A DNA stretch of 6,192 nucleotides from Elusimicrobiota bacterium (GTDB taxonomy: Bacteria; Elusimicrobiota; Elusimicrobia; Elusimicrobiales; Elusimicrobiaceae): NCBI GenBank assembly GCA_031258375.1, contig JAIRMX010000083.1:1-6192 (forward strand), given 5' to 3'. Below are positions 6,047-6,192 of the stretch, in pieces. The position numbers and the translations under genes were made by a program. Numbering within the stretch: position 1 is the first letter of the stretch; each line of letters begins with the position of its first letter. A model generated the notes under the pieces. That model was given only the letters and a program-made list of their open reading frames with translations, did no database searches and had not been told where the DNA came from.

Positions 6047-6192
6047 ATAAATATTCTATAAAATTTACATATTGGTCTTGTTGCACAATTAGGTAAAGAA
6101 GCTGCCCAAAGTACAACACAAACCATAACACCACTCCAACTATCCTCTAAACTGCGTATTTTGGCAGTCCCAGCTTGTTAAATCTATTTATT
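6047..6192. other. Right-edge sequence without a supportable gene
   Basis: This is the 146 bp upstream of rnhA. It should contain the rnhA promoter, but I find no convincing -35/-10 pair. On the plus strand a stop-free stretch at 6062-6181 (39 codons plus stop, including VAQLGKEAAQS and ending LRILAVPAC) has no usual start codon. On the minus strand a frame entering from the edge reads NRFNKLGLPKYAV and then stops at a TAG near 6147. Either could be a remnant or the tail of a gene beyond the window. I recognise neither. Confidence 0.4.

Noticed and set aside
5670..6050. 126-codon plus-strand open frame opposite the RNase H gene
   Set aside because: The opposite strand carries all four RNase H catalytic acids and conserved blocks. 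The plus-strand product shows no family features.
5946..6134. 62-codon minus-strand frame starting with GTG and overlapping the rnhA start
   Set aside because: Half of it is an out-of-frame reading of rnhA giving a very basic tail, typical of a shadow. The hydrophobic first part alone is not enough.
1..6192. CRISPR array, tRNA or rRNA genes
   Set aside because: No regularly spaced direct repeats were seen, and no tRNA-like T-loop or cloverleaf or rRNA signature was found on either strand by eye.

Overview
The window is a compact bacterial chromosome segment. All seven confidently recognised genes are on the minus strand, so they read from right to left. Five complete genes and one partial gene form a tightly packed run in transcription order: ftsQ, ftsA, ftsZ, a pilT-type ATPase gene, cmk, and the start of a plsC-like acyltransferase gene cut by the left edge. 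Junctions within the run range from a 3-nt gap to an 11-nt overlap, which strongly suggests one operon with translational coupling. A separate RNase HI gene lies upstream, beyond a gap of roughly 400 bp.

The ftsQAZ order and the sequences (FtsQ with one membrane segment and a POTRA domain, FtsA with a C-terminal amphipathic helix, FtsZ with an IPAYLRR tail) indicate a Gram-negative-type bacterium with a classical division machinery. The cmk-plsC pair links the division genes to nucleotide and phospholipid synthesis. A twitching-motility-type ATPase gene directly after ftsZ is unusual. The base composition (AT-rich in the spacers, with GCG-rich codons in the genes) and the gene set remind me of Elusimicrobiota (Endomicrobium-like bacteria). 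That is a low-confidence inference made without any database search.

Layout: 1-193 is the plsC N-terminus. 183-863 is cmk, 863-1954 pilT, 1958-3079 ftsZ, 3083-4327 ftsA, and 4329-5141 (or 5156) ftsQ. 5157-5560 has no convincing protein gene, but it holds two hairpins, a strong intrinsic terminator pointing to the plus strand, a plausible minus-strand promoter and a 15-codon minus-strand ORF. 5561-6046 is an RNase HI gene whose C-terminus looks like a sliding-clamp-binding peptide. 6047-6192 has no gene I can support.

How they work together: FtsZ polymerises into the division ring, FtsA tethers it to the membrane, and FtsQ connects it to the periplasmic septal synthesis complex. Cmk supplies CDP for DNA and CDP-lipid synthesis, and PlsC makes phosphatidic acid for new membrane. 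The points most worth a second look are the plus-strand terminator with no plus-strand gene, the clamp-binding-like tail on the RNase H, the altered substrate-loop residues in Cmk, and the placement of pilT. I see no clear evidence of a wholly novel system.
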